A DNA stretch of 63,845 bases from Tannerella forsythia (GCF_003860135.1 NZ_RQYN01000012.1:1-63845); one strand, 5' to 3'. Positions 7,843 through 18,500 are shown, numbered from the stretch's first letter. The notes: generated by a model not told the origin, from the letters alone. Numbers and translations are program-made.

Positions 7843-10800
7843 ATGAAGAGAAAACAACTATGGAGCCTGATGTGCGCGATGTTCGTCGCAGCGCAACAGG
7901 GACAGGCCGAAGAAGCGCGACTGCTTCGTTTCCCGGCCACGAACGGTAACGACATCGTGTTCTCGTATGCCGGCGATTTGTACAAAGTATCCGCACGAGG
8001 CGGAGAAGCCAAACGGCTGACCTCGCACGTGGGCTATGAAATGTTTCCGCGCTTTTCGCCCGACGGAAAAACGATTGCCTTCACCGGACAGTATGACGGT
8101 AATACGGAAGTGTACACCATTCCGGCCGACGGCGGCGAGCCGCTGCGCGTAACTTACACCGCTACCAACCAACGCGATGATGTGGGCGATCGTATGGGAC
8201 CGAACAACATCGTAACGGCATGGACAGCCGACGGCGAGAAGATCGTTTACCGCAACCGGATCAGCTCCGGATTCAACGGCAAGCTGTACACCGTAGCCAA
8301 AGAAGGAGGACTCTCCGAAGTCATCCCTTTGCCCGAAGGCGGCTTTTGCAGCTTTTCGCCCGACGGAAAAAGGCTGGCCTACAACCGTGTGATGCGCGAA
8401 TTCCGCACATGGAAATACTATCAGGGCGGCATGGCGGACGACGTGTGGATCTATGACGCCGGAAAGAAAACGGTCGAAAACATCACGAACAACCGCGCAC
8501 AAGATATCTTCCCGATGTGGGTCGGCAACGAAATCTATTTCATCTCCGATCGCGACCGCACGATGAACCTCTTCGTCTACGACACAAAAACAAAAACAAC
8601 CTCGAAAGTGACCGACTTCACCGAATACGACATCAAGTTCCCAAGTACGAACGGAAAACTGATCGTCTTCGAAAATGCAGGCTACATCTATCGGTTCGAC
8701 CCTGCCACGAAGAAAGCCGAAAAAGTCAGCGTCACGCTATCGTCCGACCATGTGTACGCCCGCAACGAAATCAAGGATGGCGGACGATACATGCGCAGCG
8801 CCAGCCTCTCGCCCGATGGAAAACGGGTTGTCGTTACCGCACGCGGTGAGGTCTTTAACCTCCCCGTCGAAAAAGGCGTAACGAAAAACATCGTCCGCAC
8901 ACCCGGAGCACACGAACGCAGCGCGACCTGGTCGCCCGACGGCAAACACATCGCCTATATCTCCGACGCAACGGGCGAAACCGAACTTTACATGCAACCG
9001 GCCGAAGGAGGCCAAGCCGTTCAGCTGACGAAAAACAACGATACGTATATCCGTGACTTCGAGTGGAGCCCCGACAGCAAATCGATCGTGTACACCGACC
9101 GCAAAAACCGAATCAACCTGCTGAATGTGGAGACGAAACAGGTAACCGAAGTGCTGCGCGACCCGAAGAAAGAACCGTATGACGTCACCTTCTCGCCCGA
9201 CAGCAAATGGCTGGCCTATACACGCATGGCCGACAATGAATACGACATCATTTACCTCTACCGCATCGCCGACAAGAAAGAAATTCAGGTAACCGATCGG
9301 TGGTACGATTCGGGCTCGCCGACATTCAGCACAGACGGAAAATACCTTGTATTTAGTTCGATGCGCGACTTCAATCCGACCTACGGGTCGAAAGAATGGA
9401 ACCATGTCTACGGCTATTCGAACGGAGTTTACCTCGCGTTGCTGACCCAAGACACGCCTTCCCCCTTCCTGACGAAAGACGACGGCAGCAAAGCCGAACC
9501 GAAGAAAGTAGAAATCAAGGTAGAAGAAGGCAAGAAAAAAGAGACGGACGAGAAGAAGAAACCCGAAGGCGTCACGGTCAAAGTCGATGAAGACGGACTG
9601 AGCGAGCGAATCGTAAAACTCCCCTTGCCGCAAGGCTATCACGGCAGTTTCTATTCCGACGGACAAAAAGTGTATTACAGCCGTAACAACTCCACCTATG
9701 TCTATGATCTGAACAAACAGAAAGAAGAGACCGTGGCCGAAGGCGCTCGCATGTGGGTAGAGCCGGGAGGCAAAAAAGCCGGATTCTTCAAAAACAGGCA
9801 GGTCTTTGTGAAAGATATTCCTTCCGGAAGAATCGATCTGAAAGACCCCGTGAACTTCTCGGATATGAAGATTACGATCGACTATGCCAAGGAGTGGTCG
9901 CAGATCTACGATGAGGCATGGCGTGCCTTCCGCGACGGCTTCTACCTCGAAAACATGCACGGCGTAGATTGGAAAGCGATGAAGCAGAAATATGCCGTAT
10001 TACTGCCTTACGTGAAGAATCGTCAAGACCTCACTTACCTGATCGGCGAGATGATCGGTGAACTCAATTGCGGTCATGCCTATGTGAACACCGGCGAGAT
10101 GGATCGCCCCAAACGCATCAAGACCGGACTGTTGGGCGCGGAGATCTCGCGCGACAAGAGCGGCTTCTTCCGCCTCGAAAAGATTCTCCCGGGCGAGTCG
10201 TGGAGTCCCTCGTTACGTTCTCCGCTCACCGAGCCGGGCATCAAAGCCCAAGTCGGCGATTTCATCGTCGCCATCGACGGAGTACCGACCAACACGGTAA
10301 ACGACTTGTTTGCCCTCCTCGTAGGCAAAGCCGACGTTCCGACGGAATTATCGCTCAACAGCAAAGCACAGCTCAACGGCGCCCGCAAGGTGGTAATCCG
10401 CCCGCTCGAAGAAGAACATTCGCTCTATCATTACCAATGGGTGAAAAATAACATCGCGAAGGTAGACAAGGCTTCCGGCGGCAAAATCGGGTATATCTAC
10501 ATCCCCGACATGGGAGTAGAGGGGCTGAACGAGTTTGCCAAATATTTCTATCCGCAACTCGACAAGGAAGGACTCATCATCGACGACCGCGCAAACGGTG
10601 GCGGTAACGTCTCCCCGATGATCCTCGAACGGCTGGCTCGCGAACCGTACCGCATGACCATGCGCCGCGGCTCGACCCATAACGGTACCGTGCCCAACGC
10701 GGTGCAAGTCGGCCCGAAAGTCTGTCTGATCAATAAATATTCGGCTTCCGACGGCGACCTGTTCCCGTGGGGATTCCGCGCCCTTAAACTCGGTAAACTG

Positions 10801-11085
10801 ATCGGTACCCGCACATGGGGCGGAATTGTCGGCATCACGGCGTCATTGCCGTTCATCGACGGTACCGACGTGCGCGTGCCGTTCTTCACAAGTTACGACA
10901 TGAACGGTAACTGGATGGTAGAGAACGAAGGCGTAGAGCCGGATATTCTCATCGACAACGATCCGGTGAAGGAATGGAACGGCGAAGACGAACAGCTCAA
11001 CCGTGCCATCGAAGAAGTCATGAAAGAACTGAAAAACCGCAAACCGCTGCCCAAAACTCCGGCACCGCGGGTGTGGAATAAATAA
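7843..11085 (+). CDS. periplasmic tricorn-like S41 protease
   Basis: 1080-residue protease of the S41 tricorn-like group with a signal peptide (cleavage probably after GQA near residue 22). The N-terminal half is a PD40/WD40-like beta-propeller: repeated FSPDGK / WSPDSK motifs occur about every 40-45 residues. A linker near residues 550-580 is rich in Lys and Glu. The catalytic half has IGELNCGHAYV (His), a PDZ-like segment LGAEISRDKSGFFRLEKIL followed by VGDFIVAIDGV, the nucleophile in NKYSASDGDLFPW, and a downstream Glu in ENEGVEPDI. It probably degrades peptides in the periplasm. Stand-alone transcription unit, closed by the hairpin at 11095. Confidence 0.9.
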   Translation: MKRKQLWSLMCAMFVAAQQGQAEEARLLRFPATNGNDIVFSYAGDLYKVSARGGEAKRLTSHVGYEMFPRFSPDGKTIAFTGQYDGNTEVYTIPADGGEPLRVTYTATNQRDDVGDRMGPNNIVTAWTADGEKIVYRNRISSGFNGKLYTVAKEGGLSEVIPLPEGGFCSFSPDGKRLAYNRVMREFRTWKYYQGGMADDVWIYDAGKKTVENITNNRAQDIFPMWVGNEIYFISDRDRTMNLFVYDTKTKTTSKVTDFTEYDIKFPSTNGKLIVFENAGYIYRFDPATKKAEKVSVTLSSDHVYARNEIKDGGRYMRSASLSPDGKRVVVTARGEVFNLPVEKGVTKNIVRTPGAHERSATWSPDGKHIAYISDATGETELYMQPAEGGQAVQLTKNNDTYIRDFEWSPDSKSIVYTDRKNRINLLNVETKQVTEVLRDPKKEPYDVTFSPDSKWLAYTRMADNEYDIIYLYRIADKKEIQVTDRWYDSGSPTFSTDGKYLVFSSMRDFNPTYGSKEWNHVYGYSNGVYLALLTQDTPSPFLTKDDGSKAEPKKVEIKVEEGKKKETDEKKKPEGVTVKVDEDGLSERIVKLPLPQGYHGSFYSDGQKVYYSRNNSTYVYDLNKQKEETVAEGARMWVEPGGKKAGFFKNRQVFVKDIPSGRIDLKDPVNFSDMKITIDYAKEWSQIYDEAWRAFRDGFYLENMHGVDWKAMKQKYAVLLPYVKNRQDLTYLIGEMIGELNCGHAYVNTGEMDRPKRIKTGLLGAEISRDKSGFFRLEKILPGESWSPSLRSPLTEPGIKAQVGDFIVAIDGVPTNTVNDLFALLVGKADVPTELSLNSKAQLNGARKVVIRPLEEEHSLYHYQWVKNNIAKVDKASGGKIGYIYIPDMGVEGLNEFAKYFYPQLDKEGLIIDDRANGGGNVSPMILERLAREPYRMTMRRGSTHNGTVPNAVQVGPKVCLINKYSASDGDLFPWGFRALKLGKLIGTRTWGGIVGITASLPFIDGTDVRVPFFTSYDMNGNWMVENEGVEPDILIDNDPVKEWNGEDEQLNRAIEEVMKELKNRKPLPKTPAPRVWNK

Positions 11086-11094
11086 CCTTGATAT

Positions 11095-11146
11095 ATGCCT
11101 TCCGTATCTGTATGGGATGAGATCGTCCGGCAGATGCGGAAGGCAT
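11095..11146. terminator. convergent hairpin between the S41 protease and Rid genes
   Basis: ATGCCTTCCGTATCTG (11095-11110) pairs with CAGATGCGGAAGGCAT (11131-11146): 16 pairs with one G-U wobble on one strand, loop of 20 bases. It sits 9 bases after the protease stop and 42 before the Rid stop, so it can end both converging transcripts, although no long T-run follows. Confidence 0.55.
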
Positions 11147-11188
11147 CGATATTCCTTTTCAACGACCGAAACAAGAAGAGCTTCTCTC

Positions 11189-12340
11189 TCAGAATGCCGG
11201 AAAACGGTCGTCGCCAACGGCCGTGACAGCGATGCACTCGACCTCGACGAGCCATCCCGGACGACAGACCGCGGCGCAAACGATGATACGGGAAATTTGG
11301 GGAAAATAAGCGTCTAACCATGCACCGACCGCAGCGTAATCGCCCGGGTCGCGTACGTAGACAATTATGTGCATGACATCGTGCATGCCGGCCTCCGCCT
11401 CGGCCAACAACGCCTTGATATTCTCGAACAGACGGTCGAGTTGACCGGCAAGGTCGCCGGAATACACGATCTCGCCATCCTTGTTGATGCTTGCCGTACC
11501 GGAGATAAAGATATGCCGCCGATCGCCGTATTGCACCATCGTACCCCGCTCGAACGTCACGCCGTATTCACTCGTTCGATTCAGATGATCAAGCGCATAG
11601 AGATAACGGATCTGCTCCGTTTCCAAGCCGTGTACCGCATACGCATCCATCATCACCAGCGCCTGCGGATCGGTATACCGCCCCTCGATGCCCGTGCTGG
11701 CAATGAAATGGGTCTGCGATGTCAACCCTTCGCGCTCGAAACATGCCCGACGCGCTTTCACCATGCCGGCATAACGCAAGTCGATGTCGCGCACAAAAAG
11801 CCACGTACGGATGCAATGACGGCCTAACGTACATGCTTGCGTCGCCAATAAGGCGGTGTAGCGGTCAAAAATATCGGCGGTCTGCTTCTCCTCGTCGGAA
11901 ACCGATGCGTGAAGCTGCGTATGATAAAAGTGGCGATAAGACGGACGAATCAGCTCCGCAGCCTGTACAGACGTGTTTTTAGCCACACAGGAGTTTTCGG
12001 ATGTCACAAAATAAGCCCAGAGGGCTACCTTCGTCAGACCGGGCGCCTGCTGTACGACTGACAATGCCGCGTCTTCGTTATCATATCCACGCAAGAAATC
12101 GTGTTGATTCATGACATCGCTAAGGAAGTAACGCCTCCAGACGAGCACCGTATGGGGGTATTCGCGCTGCCAACGACTCAAAGCGTCTTCAAGCTGCGCA
12201 AATTGCGTCTTGGCATCCGTCTCCGATGCCGTGATTCGTATCGACAGATGGTATTCGGCAGCCTGCCCGGCCAGAGCAAATTCGCTGCAAGCAACGATCA
12301 CCGACAAATCCGGCCATTCTTTGCGATGTGTGCAGATCAT
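11189..12340 (-). CDS. two-domain Rid (YjgF/YER057c/UK114) family protein
   Basis: 383 residues, about three times a single RidA. The C-terminal third (about residues 250-375) has a RidA-like run: YGDRRHIFISGTASINKDGE, then DLAGQLDRLFENIKALL and MHDVMHIIVYVRDPGDY, and a VEVECIAV end strand. The first 240 residues contain a second, diverged copy of the fold, as in chorismatase-like Rid relatives. Simple RidA proteins hydrolyse reactive enamine/imine intermediates; whether this long form does so is not known to me. Its ATG overlaps the stop of the nitrilase gene (ATGA), so the two are translationally coupled and probably act in one process. Confidence 0.72.
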   Translation of the reverse strand: MICTHRKEWPDLSVIVACSEFALAGQAAEYHLSIRITASETDAKTQFAQLEDALSRWQREYPHTVLVWRRYFLSDVMNQHDFLRGYDNEDAALSVVQQAPGLTKVALWAYFVTSENSCVAKNTSVQAAELIRPSYRHFYHTQLHASVSDEEKQTADIFDRYTALLATQACTLGRHCIRTWLFVRDIDLRYAGMVKARRACFEREGLTSQTHFIASTGIEGRYTDPQALVMMDAYAVHGLETEQIRYLYALDHLNRTSEYGVTFERGTMVQYGDRRHIFISGTASINKDGEIVYSGDLAGQLDRLFENIKALLAEAEAGMHDVMHIIVYVRDPGDYAAVGAWLDAYFPQISRIIVCAAVCRPGWLVEVECIAVTAVGDDRFPAF

Positions 12341-13125
12341 CGGATATCGAACTGATCCGCATCACGCCACACCGGAAACTTCTCCCGAAGCGTATCCAAC
12401 GGTCCCCGCTCCAGCGTACACGTGACGATGGTTTCTTCCTCTTCGCCGGCATCCGCCAGCTTTTCTCCTTTCGGAGTATACGTTCTCGAACTGCCGTGAT
12501 AAGCGAACTCGCGGCCGTCCACACCGACACGGTTCACCCCGCAGACATACGCCATATTCTCGATGGCCCGCGCATGCAACAGGGTCTTCCACACATCCCG
12601 GCGCACGCTCACCCAGTTGGCCACGTAAATCAACACGTCGTATTGGTTATCCACATTACGGCTCCAGACAGGGAAACGCAAATCATAACAAACCATCGGG
12701 CAGATTTTCCAGCCGAGATAATCGACAATCAGCCGCTTATCGCCGGCCGAGAAGCTGCGATCTTCGCCCGCCATACGAAACAGATGACGCTTGTCGTAAT
12801 AAGACTCCTGACCATCGGGAGTAATAAAAAATGCGCGGTTATAAAAACGTCCCTCGTCCGAAGCGATAAAGCTCCCTGTCACGGCAAAGCCGTATTCCTT
12901 CGCCCACTGCTTCACCGAAGCGATTGTCTTGCCGTCGATCGGCTCCGACAAGTCGTGCACACGCATCGATAATCCCGTCGTAAATAACTCCGGCAAGACT
13001 GCCAGATCGGTCTTGCCGGTTAAACCATGCAGCAATTTCCCATAATAATTGAGGTTCTCCGTTCTGTCTTCCCACACAATCGGAGCTTGAATCATACTGA
13101 TACGCAACGAGCTGTTACTATTCAT
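12337..13125 (-). CDS. nitrilase-superfamily omega-amidase-like hydrolase
   Basis: 262-residue cytoplasmic carbon-nitrogen hydrolase. The Glu-Lys-Cys triad is visible: LPELFTTGLS (Glu near residue 45), YDKRHLFRM (Lys near 115) and PMVCYDLRFP (Cys near 148). The pattern ELF-TGLS and YDKRHLF is that of YafV/NIT2-type omega-amidases, which deamidate 2-oxoglutaramate or 2-oxosuccinamate arising from transamination. Start ATG at 13125 lies 24 bases after the acyltransferase stop and the end overlaps the Rid gene. Assignment to the YafV group is from sequence pattern; the substrate is inferred. Confidence 0.82.
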   Translation of the reverse strand: MNSNSSLRISMIQAPIVWEDRTENLNYYGKLLHGLTGKTDLAVLPELFTTGLSMRVHDLSEPIDGKTIASVKQWAKEYGFAVTGSFIASDEGRFYNRAFFITPDGQESYYDKRHLFRMAGEDRSFSAGDKRLIVDYLGWKICPMVCYDLRFPVWSRNVDNQYDVLIYVANWVSVRRDVWKTLLHARAIENMAYVCGVNRVGVDGREFAYHGSSRTYTPKGEKLADAGEEEETIVTCTLERGPLDTLREKFPVWRDADQFDIR

Positions 13126-13149
13126 AGACCTAACTGTTTTCTTATCGTT

Positions 13150-13707
13150 TTATCGTTCTTCCGCGACTTCTCCGAATTTCTCTCCATGATGGCCTCTGAT
13201 CCCATTATAACACGAACGGATGTATCGGATGTCCGCATCGGCATCGCCCGTCGGCCAAAAAGTTGACATGATGCCGACTTCTTTCTTGCCGTAATCGATA
13301 TAGCCGAGCTGAATCGGCACCTGTGCCTTCAACGCGATGTAATAAAAACCGCGCTTCCACTCATCGACTCTCTTACGCGTTCCCTCCGGCGTGATGGCCA
13401 CACGGAAATAATCGTGCGACGCAAATTCGGTCGCCATCTGCTCGGTCATGGACTGGTTGCGGCTCCGGTCGATCGGTACGCCACCCATGCTCCGAAAGAT
13501 TAATCCTAACGGAAAGAAAAACCATTCTTTCTTCATCAGGAATTTAGCCTGTTTCCCGACCGCGTTGTAAAACAACTTGCCGATCAGAAAATCGGTGTTA
13601 CTCGTATGAGGGGCTACACAAATCACACACTTGGGAACATCGTCGCCCGACGGGCCTATGTTCCATCCCATGCACCGAAGAAGCCATCTACAGATCGCCT
13701 TTTTCAT
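13150..13707 (-). CDS. PlsC-like 1-acyl-glycerol-3-phosphate acyltransferase
   Basis: 185-residue acyltransferase. The HxxxxD motif is APHTSNTDF near residues 31-39, followed by GGVPIDRSRN near 77 and ITPEGTRKRV near 108, the classic four-block PlsC pattern. It is short and lacks the N-terminal membrane helix of full-size PlsC, so it belongs to the small soluble-looking acyltransferases common in Bacteroidales. The acceptor is uncertain (lysophosphatidate or another lipid). It overlaps the upstream small gene by 4 bases. Confidence 0.85.
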   Translation of the reverse strand: MKKAICRWLLRCMGWNIGPSGDDVPKCVICVAPHTSNTDFLIGKLFYNAVGKQAKFLMKKEWFFFPLGLIFRSMGGVPIDRSRNQSMTEQMATEFASHDYFRVAITPEGTRKRVDEWKRGFYYIALKAQVPIQLGYIDYGKKEVGIMSTFWPTGDADADIRYIRSCYNGIRGHHGEKFGEVAEER

Positions 13708-14003
13708 GCTTTTTTATCGAGCGCTTCCGTCAATCGGCCGATTTCTTCGGCCAAGGCATTCCATTCGGTCTTCAGATCGGTATATAACTTTTGATAATAT
13801 TTCTTCACCTCCGCCCGGTTGGTACCGGGGGCATGATGCGCGCGGCAAATAAACTCATCGTTCCGCTCGCCAATGCGCGTAGCCAATGATACGACCTTTT
13901 CCTTGTCCGTTTCCGGAAGCAGATAATGACAGATTAACAAATCGGAAAACAACATCCTGAACAGATTGGAAATATGCTTTTTTAATTTTCTTCTTTTTGC
14001 CAT
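13704..14003 (-). CDS. small conserved hypothetical, first gene of the acyltransferase operon
   Basis: 99 residues, basic N-terminus (MAKRRKLKKHI), then a hydrophobic patch around residues 17-28 (FSDLLICHYLL) and a C-terminal half that reads as an amphipathic helix (YYQKLYTDLKTEWNALAEEI). I do not recognise a family. The 4-base overlap with the acyltransferase start argues that it is genuinely translated and coupled. Confidence 0.7.
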   Translation of the reverse strand: MAKRRKLKKHISNLFRMLFSDLLICHYLLPETDKEKVVSLATRIGERNDEFICRAHHAPGTNRAEVKKYYQKLYTDLKTEWNALAEEIGRLTEALDKKA

Positions 14004-14044
14004 ATCAGTTTCTTCTTTTAGAATTAAACATTTTTTTGAACAAT

Positions 14045-14052
14045 CAAAGGTA
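14045..14052 (-). promoter_or_regulatory. candidate -7 box for the hypothetical-acyltransferase-amidase-Rid operon
   Basis: On the minus strand TACCTTTG matches TAnnTTTG; a TTTG (plus-strand CAAA at 14075-14078) lies 22 bases upstream, one base more than the usual spacing. The start codon at 14003 is 42 bases downstream. Confidence 0.5.
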
Positions 14053-14105
14053 TGACAATTCTCCGGGATTCGGACAAAAAAACACGGAAAAAAGAAAAAA
14101 ACATG

Positions 14106-14113
14106 TACCTTTG
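14106..14113 (+). promoter_or_regulatory. candidate -7 box for the glycogen synthase gene
   Basis: TACCTTTG matches TAnnTTTG, 38 bases before the ATG at 14151, and lies back to back with the minus-strand box at 14045. No standard TTTG box upstream. Confidence 0.45.
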
Positions 14114-14150
14114 CCGGCTAAACGACTACACCCTATAAGGTTAGACAACT

Positions 14151-15806
14151 ATGACAAAAAGAACAATGACACAACCGGATTATATTTTTGAATGCAGCTG
14201 GGAAGTCTGCCATAAAGTAGGCGGTATTTATACCGTTCTGTCCACTAAGGCACGCACGCTGCAACAACGTTTTACCGATACGATTATTTTCATCGGCCCG
14301 GACTGCGGAAAGCCGGATGCCGGCTTCCGAGAAGACCCTGCGCTTTATGCCGATTGGGTGAAAGCGGCAGCTTCCGAAGGGCTGTCCGTCCGCACGGGAC
14401 GATGGCAGATACCGGGCACCCCACCCGTGATTTTAGTCGACTATCAGCCTTTCTTCGAGAAGAAAAACGAAGTCTATTACGAGATGTGGGAATCGTTCGG
14501 GGTCGATTCGTCAAAGGCTTACGGCGATTATGACGAGTCGTGCATCTTTGCCTACGCCACCGCAAAAACGATCGAAAGTTTCTACCGTTTTCACGGGTTG
14601 GAACAAAAGAAGGTCATCGCTCATTTCAACGAATGGATGCTGGGCTTCGGCGGGTTGTACCTGCAGAAATACGTACCGCGGATTGCTACGGTGTTCACGA
14701 CACATGCGACCTCCATCGGGCGATCCATCGCCGGAAACGATAAGCCTCTCTACGGCTACATGAATGGATACAACGGCGACCAGATGGCCGGAGAGTTGAA
14801 CATGGAAGCCAAACATTCGGTCGAAAAGCAAGCCGCTCATTTCGCCGACTGCTTCACGACCGTCAGCGATATTACGGCCATCGAATGCCGGCAACTGCTT
14901 GCCAAAGCGCCCGATGTGGTAACGCCCAACGGATTCGAACCGGATTTTGTACCGGACGCAGCATCGTATCCGGCACGACGTGCCGAAGCCCGCAAAAAGT
15001 TACTGAAGGTAGCCGAAACCTTATGCGGTCACCCGATCGACAAAGACGCGTTCCTCATCTCGACGAGCGGACGGTACGAGTATCGTAACAAAGGCATCGA
15101 CGTCTATATCGAGGCTATGAACCGCCTGCGTACGTCCGGTAAACTGGATCGGCAAGTCGTCGCTTTCCTGCTCGTTCCGGCGTGGGTCTTCGCGCCACGG
15201 GCCGACCTGAAAGCAGCTCTGGATAATGATTTCCGCACGCCCGAACCCATGCAGACCGCCTTCCTGACGCACTGGCTGCACAACATGCACGAAGACCGTG
15301 CGACCCGGTTCATGATTCATTCGGGCTGCGTAAATGCAACCGACGACAAGTTGAAGCTGATCTTCGTACCCTGTTATTTAGACGGGAAAGACGGCATTTT
15401 CAACCTGTCGTACTACGACCTGCTGATCGGTATGGATGCAACCGTCTATCCGTCGTATTACGAGCCGTGGGGATACACGCCGCTGGAGAGTGTGGCGTTC
15501 GGCATCCCGACCGTAACGACCGATCTGGCCGGCTTCGGGTTATGGGCCAAGACAAAGATTTCGGGCGATGAGATCGCGGAAGGGGTGGCCGTTATTCACC
15601 GGACGGACGACAACTACTTTCAGGTGGTCGAGGATATCTCCGCCGCATTGCTTTCACTCATCGGAAAAGAGGCAGCCGAACGGGAACGTATTCGCGAAAA
15701 ATGTTTCAAGCTGGCAGCTCAGGCCGAATGGAAGGAATTCATCCGCTATTATTACGAAGCGTTCGATAAGGCATTCGACAAAGCGAAAAAACGCCTTCAC
15801 GCATAG
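14151..15806 (+). CDS. glycogen synthase, eukaryotic-like GT3 type
   Basis: 551-residue glycosyltransferase that probably elongates glycogen from UDP- or ADP-glucose. The N-terminus [22 protein letters not shown] is the GT3-like glycogen synthase entry motif (K-x-G-G-I/L); [18 protein letters not shown] is in the middle, and the retaining GT-B E-x7-E motif reads [10 protein letters not shown] with [10 protein letters not shown] after it. It is not the GlgA (GT5) type. Start may be 14151 or the in-frame ATG at 14166. It lies just upstream of the phosphorylase, so synthesis and breakdown enzymes are adjacent, each with its own promoter box. Confidence 0.88.
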   Translation: MTKRTMTQPDYIFECSWEVCHKVGGIYTVLSTKARTLQQRFTDTIIFIGPDCGKPDAGFREDPALYADWVKAAASEGLSVRTGRWQIPGTPPVILVDYQPFFEKKNEVYYEMWESFGVDSSKAYGDYDESCIFAYATAKTIESFYRFHGLEQKKVIAHFNEWMLGFGGLYLQKYVPRIATVFTTHATSIGRSIAGNDKPLYGYMNGYNGDQMAGELNMEAKHSVEKQAAHFADCFTTVSDITAIECRQLLAKAPDVVTPNGFEPDFVPDAASYPARRAEARKKLLKVAETLCGHPIDKDAFLISTSGRYEYRNKGIDVYIEAMNRLRTSGKLDRQVVAFLLVPAWVFAPRADLKAALDNDFRTPEPMQTAFLTHWLHNMHEDRATRFMIHSGCVNATDDKLKLIFVPCYLDGKDGIFNLSYYDLLIGMDATVYPSYYEPWGYTPLESVAFGIPTVTTDLAGFGLWAKTKISGDEIAEGVAVIHRTDDNYFQVVEDISAALLSLIGKEAAERERIREKCFKLAAQAEWKEFIRYYYEAFDKAFDKAKKRLHA

Positions 15807-15872
15807 GCGTCCATAAACGACAGAAGCATGCAAAAAGCAGTGTAATAGGCTTACATTACGCAAAATTTACAC

Positions 15873-15880
15873 TATCTTTG
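15873..15880 (+). promoter_or_regulatory. candidate -7 box for glgP
   Basis: TATCTTTG matches TAnnTTTG, 34 bases before the chosen ATG at 15914; no good TTTG box at the expected distance. Its position supports the later start, because an upstream in-frame codon at 15878 would lie inside the promoter. Confidence 0.5.
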
Positions 15881-15913
15881 CTGCGTATTCTTATATTTAT
15901 AAAAAACGAAAGT

Positions 15914-18478
15914 ATGAAGATTCAGTCAAGGATTTCAAATGATCCGATTTGGAGAGACATATACTCTCATTCTAAACTTCCGAAACAATTAGAACCGCTT
16001 CACGAAATCGCGACCAACCTGTGGTGGGTTTGGCATTACGAAGGCGCGAAGCTCTTCGGAGAAATTTCGCCCGAGCTGTGGAAATCGACCGAAGGGAACC
16101 CCGTTTTGTTGCTTCAGAAGTTACCGCAGGAACGGATCGAAGCGATTCTGGCCGATCAGGAATTGATGGCCAAAATCAACGACGTATATAAACAATTCAA
16201 GAGCTATGTGCAAGTCAAGCCCGATACAAGTAAGCCGTCGGTGGCCTATTTCAGCATGGAATACGGACTGACGAACGTACTGAAAATCTATTCGGGCGGA
16301 TTGGGCGTACTGGCGGGCGACTACCTGAAAGAAGCCAGTGACAGTAACATCGATCTGGCAGCCGTCGGGTTTCTGTACCGGTACGGTTATTTCACCCAAA
16401 GTCTGGCGATGGACGGCCAGCAGATTGCCAACTACGAAGCCCAGAACTTCGCGACATTGCCGCTCACGCAGGTGATGACCGACGATGGCCGCCCGATGGT
16501 GCTCGAAGTGCCGTATCCCGAACGGATCGTCTACGCGCACGTCTGGAAAGTAAGCGTCGGACGCGTGCCCCTTTACCTGATGGATACGGACATCCCCGAA
16601 AACAGCGAATGGGATCGCTCGATCACCCACCAGCTTTACGGCGGCGACTGGGAAAACCGCATGAAGCAGGAATATATGCTCGGCATCGGCGGTATTCTGC
16701 TCTTGAACAAGTTGGGACTGAAGAAACAGGTCTACCATTGCAACGAAGGCCATGCCGCGCTCATCAACGTACAACGGCTCGTCGACTATATTCAGAACGA
16801 AAAGTTAGACTTCAATCAGGCGCTCGAAGTCGTTCGCGCCTCGTCGCTCTACACGGTGCATACGCCCGTGCCGGCCGGCCACGACTATTTCGAGGAGTCG
16901 CTTTTCGGCAAATACATGGGCGGATTCGCGGAAAAGCTCGGTATCAGCTGGCAGGATTTCATCGACATGGGACGCACGAACCCGGGCAGTCAGGAAAAAT
17001 TCTGCATGAGTACATTCGCGCTCAACACCTGTCAGGAAGCCAACGGCGTGAGTTACCTCCACGGCATCGTATCGCGTCAGATGTTCGCTCCGGTATGGAA
17101 AGGATATTTCCCCGAAGAGTTGCACGTAGGCTACGTGACCAACGGCGTACACCTGCCCACCTGGATGGCTACCGAATGGAAGAAATACTGCGCTAAGAAT
17201 TTCGACAAAAGCTTCTTCAAAGACCAGTCGAACAAAGCGATCTGGGAAGCCATCCAGCATGTTCCGGACAGTGACATTTGGGAAATCCGCAAGGCGCTCA
17301 AGCATAAATTGATCGAATACATCAAAGACCAGTATCGCGACAACTGGCTGAAGAATCAGGGCGATCCGTCCAAGGTCGTTACGCTGATGGAGAAAATCAA
17401 TACGAACGCGTTGTTGATCGGTTTCGGACGCCGTTTTGCCACGTATAAACGCGCGCACCTCCTGTTCACCGATTTGGACAGGCTCGCCAAGATCGTCAAC
17501 AACGAGAAGTGTCCGATCCAGTTCGTCTTCACCGGAAAGGCGCACCCGGCCGACGGCGGCGGACAGGGACTGATCAAGCACATCGTGGAGATTTCGCGTC
17601 GTCCGGAGTTTTTGGGCAAGATCCTCTTCCTCGAAAACTACGACATGCGTCTGGCGCGCCGCCTCATTTCGGGCGTCGACATCTGGCTGAACACCCCTAC
17701 CCGACCGCTCGAAGCGTCGGGAACATCGGGCGAAAAGGCCGAGATGAACGGGGTACTCAATTTCTCCGTGCTCGACGGATGGTGGTACGAAGGTTATAAG
17801 GAAGGCGCCGGCTGGGCGCTGACCGCACAACGCACGTACGACAATCAGCAGTATCAGGATCAGCTCGATGCCGCCACGATTTACCATCTGCTCGAAGACG
17901 AGATTATCCCGCTCTACTTTGCCAAGAACAGCAAAGGCTATTCGCCCGAGTGGATTCAATACATCAAAAACTCCATCTCGCAAATCGCGCCGGACTATAC
18001 GATGAAACGGATGCTCGACGATTACATCGAACGGTTCTACAGCAAGCTGGCCACGCGTTCGACTTCGCTCACGCGGAACGACTACGCCGAAGCTCGAAAC
18101 ATCGCCGCGTGGAAGAAAGACGTTGCCGAGCATTGGAACGACTTTGAAATCGAATCGTTCGAGTATGGCGAAGATGCCGCGCATCCGACGGTGGGCGACG
18201 AATACGTCGTCCGGATTGTCATCGACCGCAAGAGCCTCAAGAGCATGCTCGGCGTCGAAATCGTCTACACGCGCGAAAACCCCGAAGATCATACGACCGA
18301 ATTCGTTTCGGCCACTCCGTTCCAACTGAAAAAGGAAGATGGAACGAAGCTCCATTTCGAGCTGAAAAAGAAGACGAAAGTCTACGGTCATCTGCGTGTC
18401 GGATTCCGCGTTTACCCGGTAAACGAGCAGTTGCCTCACCGGATGGATTTCGCGTATATCCGCTGGATTCAGCCGTAA
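15914..18478 (+). CDS. glgP: alpha-glucan phosphorylase (GT35)
   Basis: 854 residues from the chosen start [10 protein letters not shown]. Releases glucose-1-phosphate from glycogen or maltodextrin, PLP-dependent. N-terminal DUF3417-like part (residues about 20-120, [16 protein letters not shown]) marks the Thermus/Thermotoga-like short phosphorylases. The PLP-lysine region reads [20 protein letters not shown] then VLDGWW, matching the EASGTSGxK-NG-N-S-LDGWW pattern. [11 protein letters not shown] and [13 protein letters not shown] are further conserved blocks. C-terminal 120 residues form an extra beta-rich domain (residues about 740-854). Followed by a clear terminator. Confidence 0.93.
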   Translation: MKIQSRISNDPIWRDIYSHSKLPKQLEPLHEIATNLWWVWHYEGAKLFGEISPELWKSTEGNPVLLLQKLPQERIEAILADQELMAKINDVYKQFKSYVQVKPDTSKPSVAYFSMEYGLTNVLKIYSGGLGVLAGDYLKEASDSNIDLAAVGFLYRYGYFTQSLAMDGQQIANYEAQNFATLPLTQVMTDDGRPMVLEVPYPERIVYAHVWKVSVGRVPLYLMDTDIPENSEWDRSITHQLYGGDWENRMKQEYMLGIGGILLLNKLGLKKQVYHCNEGHAALINVQRLVDYIQNEKLDFNQALEVVRASSLYTVHTPVPAGHDYFEESLFGKYMGGFAEKLGISWQDFIDMGRTNPGSQEKFCMSTFALNTCQEANGVSYLHGIVSRQMFAPVWKGYFPEELHVGYVTNGVHLPTWMATEWKKYCAKNFDKSFFKDQSNKAIWEAIQHVPDSDIWEIRKALKHKLIEYIKDQYRDNWLKNQGDPSKVVTLMEKINTNALLIGFGRRFATYKRAHLLFTDLDRLAKIVNNEKCPIQFVFTGKAHPADGGGQGLIKHIVEISRRPEFLGKILFLENYDMRLARRLISGVDIWLNTPTRPLEASGTSGEKAEMNGVLNFSVLDGWWYEGYKEGAGWALTAQRTYDNQQYQDQLDAATIYHLLEDEIIPLYFAKNSKGYSPEWIQYIKNSISQIAPDYTMKRMLDDYIERFYSKLATRSTSLTRNDYAEARNIAAWKKDVAEHWNDFEIESFEYGEDAAHPTVGDEYVVRIVIDRKSLKSMLGVEIVYTRENPEDHTTEFVSATPFQLKKEDGTKLHFELKKKTKVYGHLRVGFRVYPVNEQLPHRMDFAYIRWIQP

Positions 18479-18500
18479 ACCTACGGTCATACGTCATAGA

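Noticed and set aside
8737-9960. 407-codon minus-strand frame inside the S41 protease gene
   Set aside because: Shadow of the propeller region on the opposite strand.
16805-18490. 561-codon minus-strand frame antisense to glgP
   Set aside because: glgP is clear on the plus strand; the antisense product is Arg/Val/Asp-rich without a domain.
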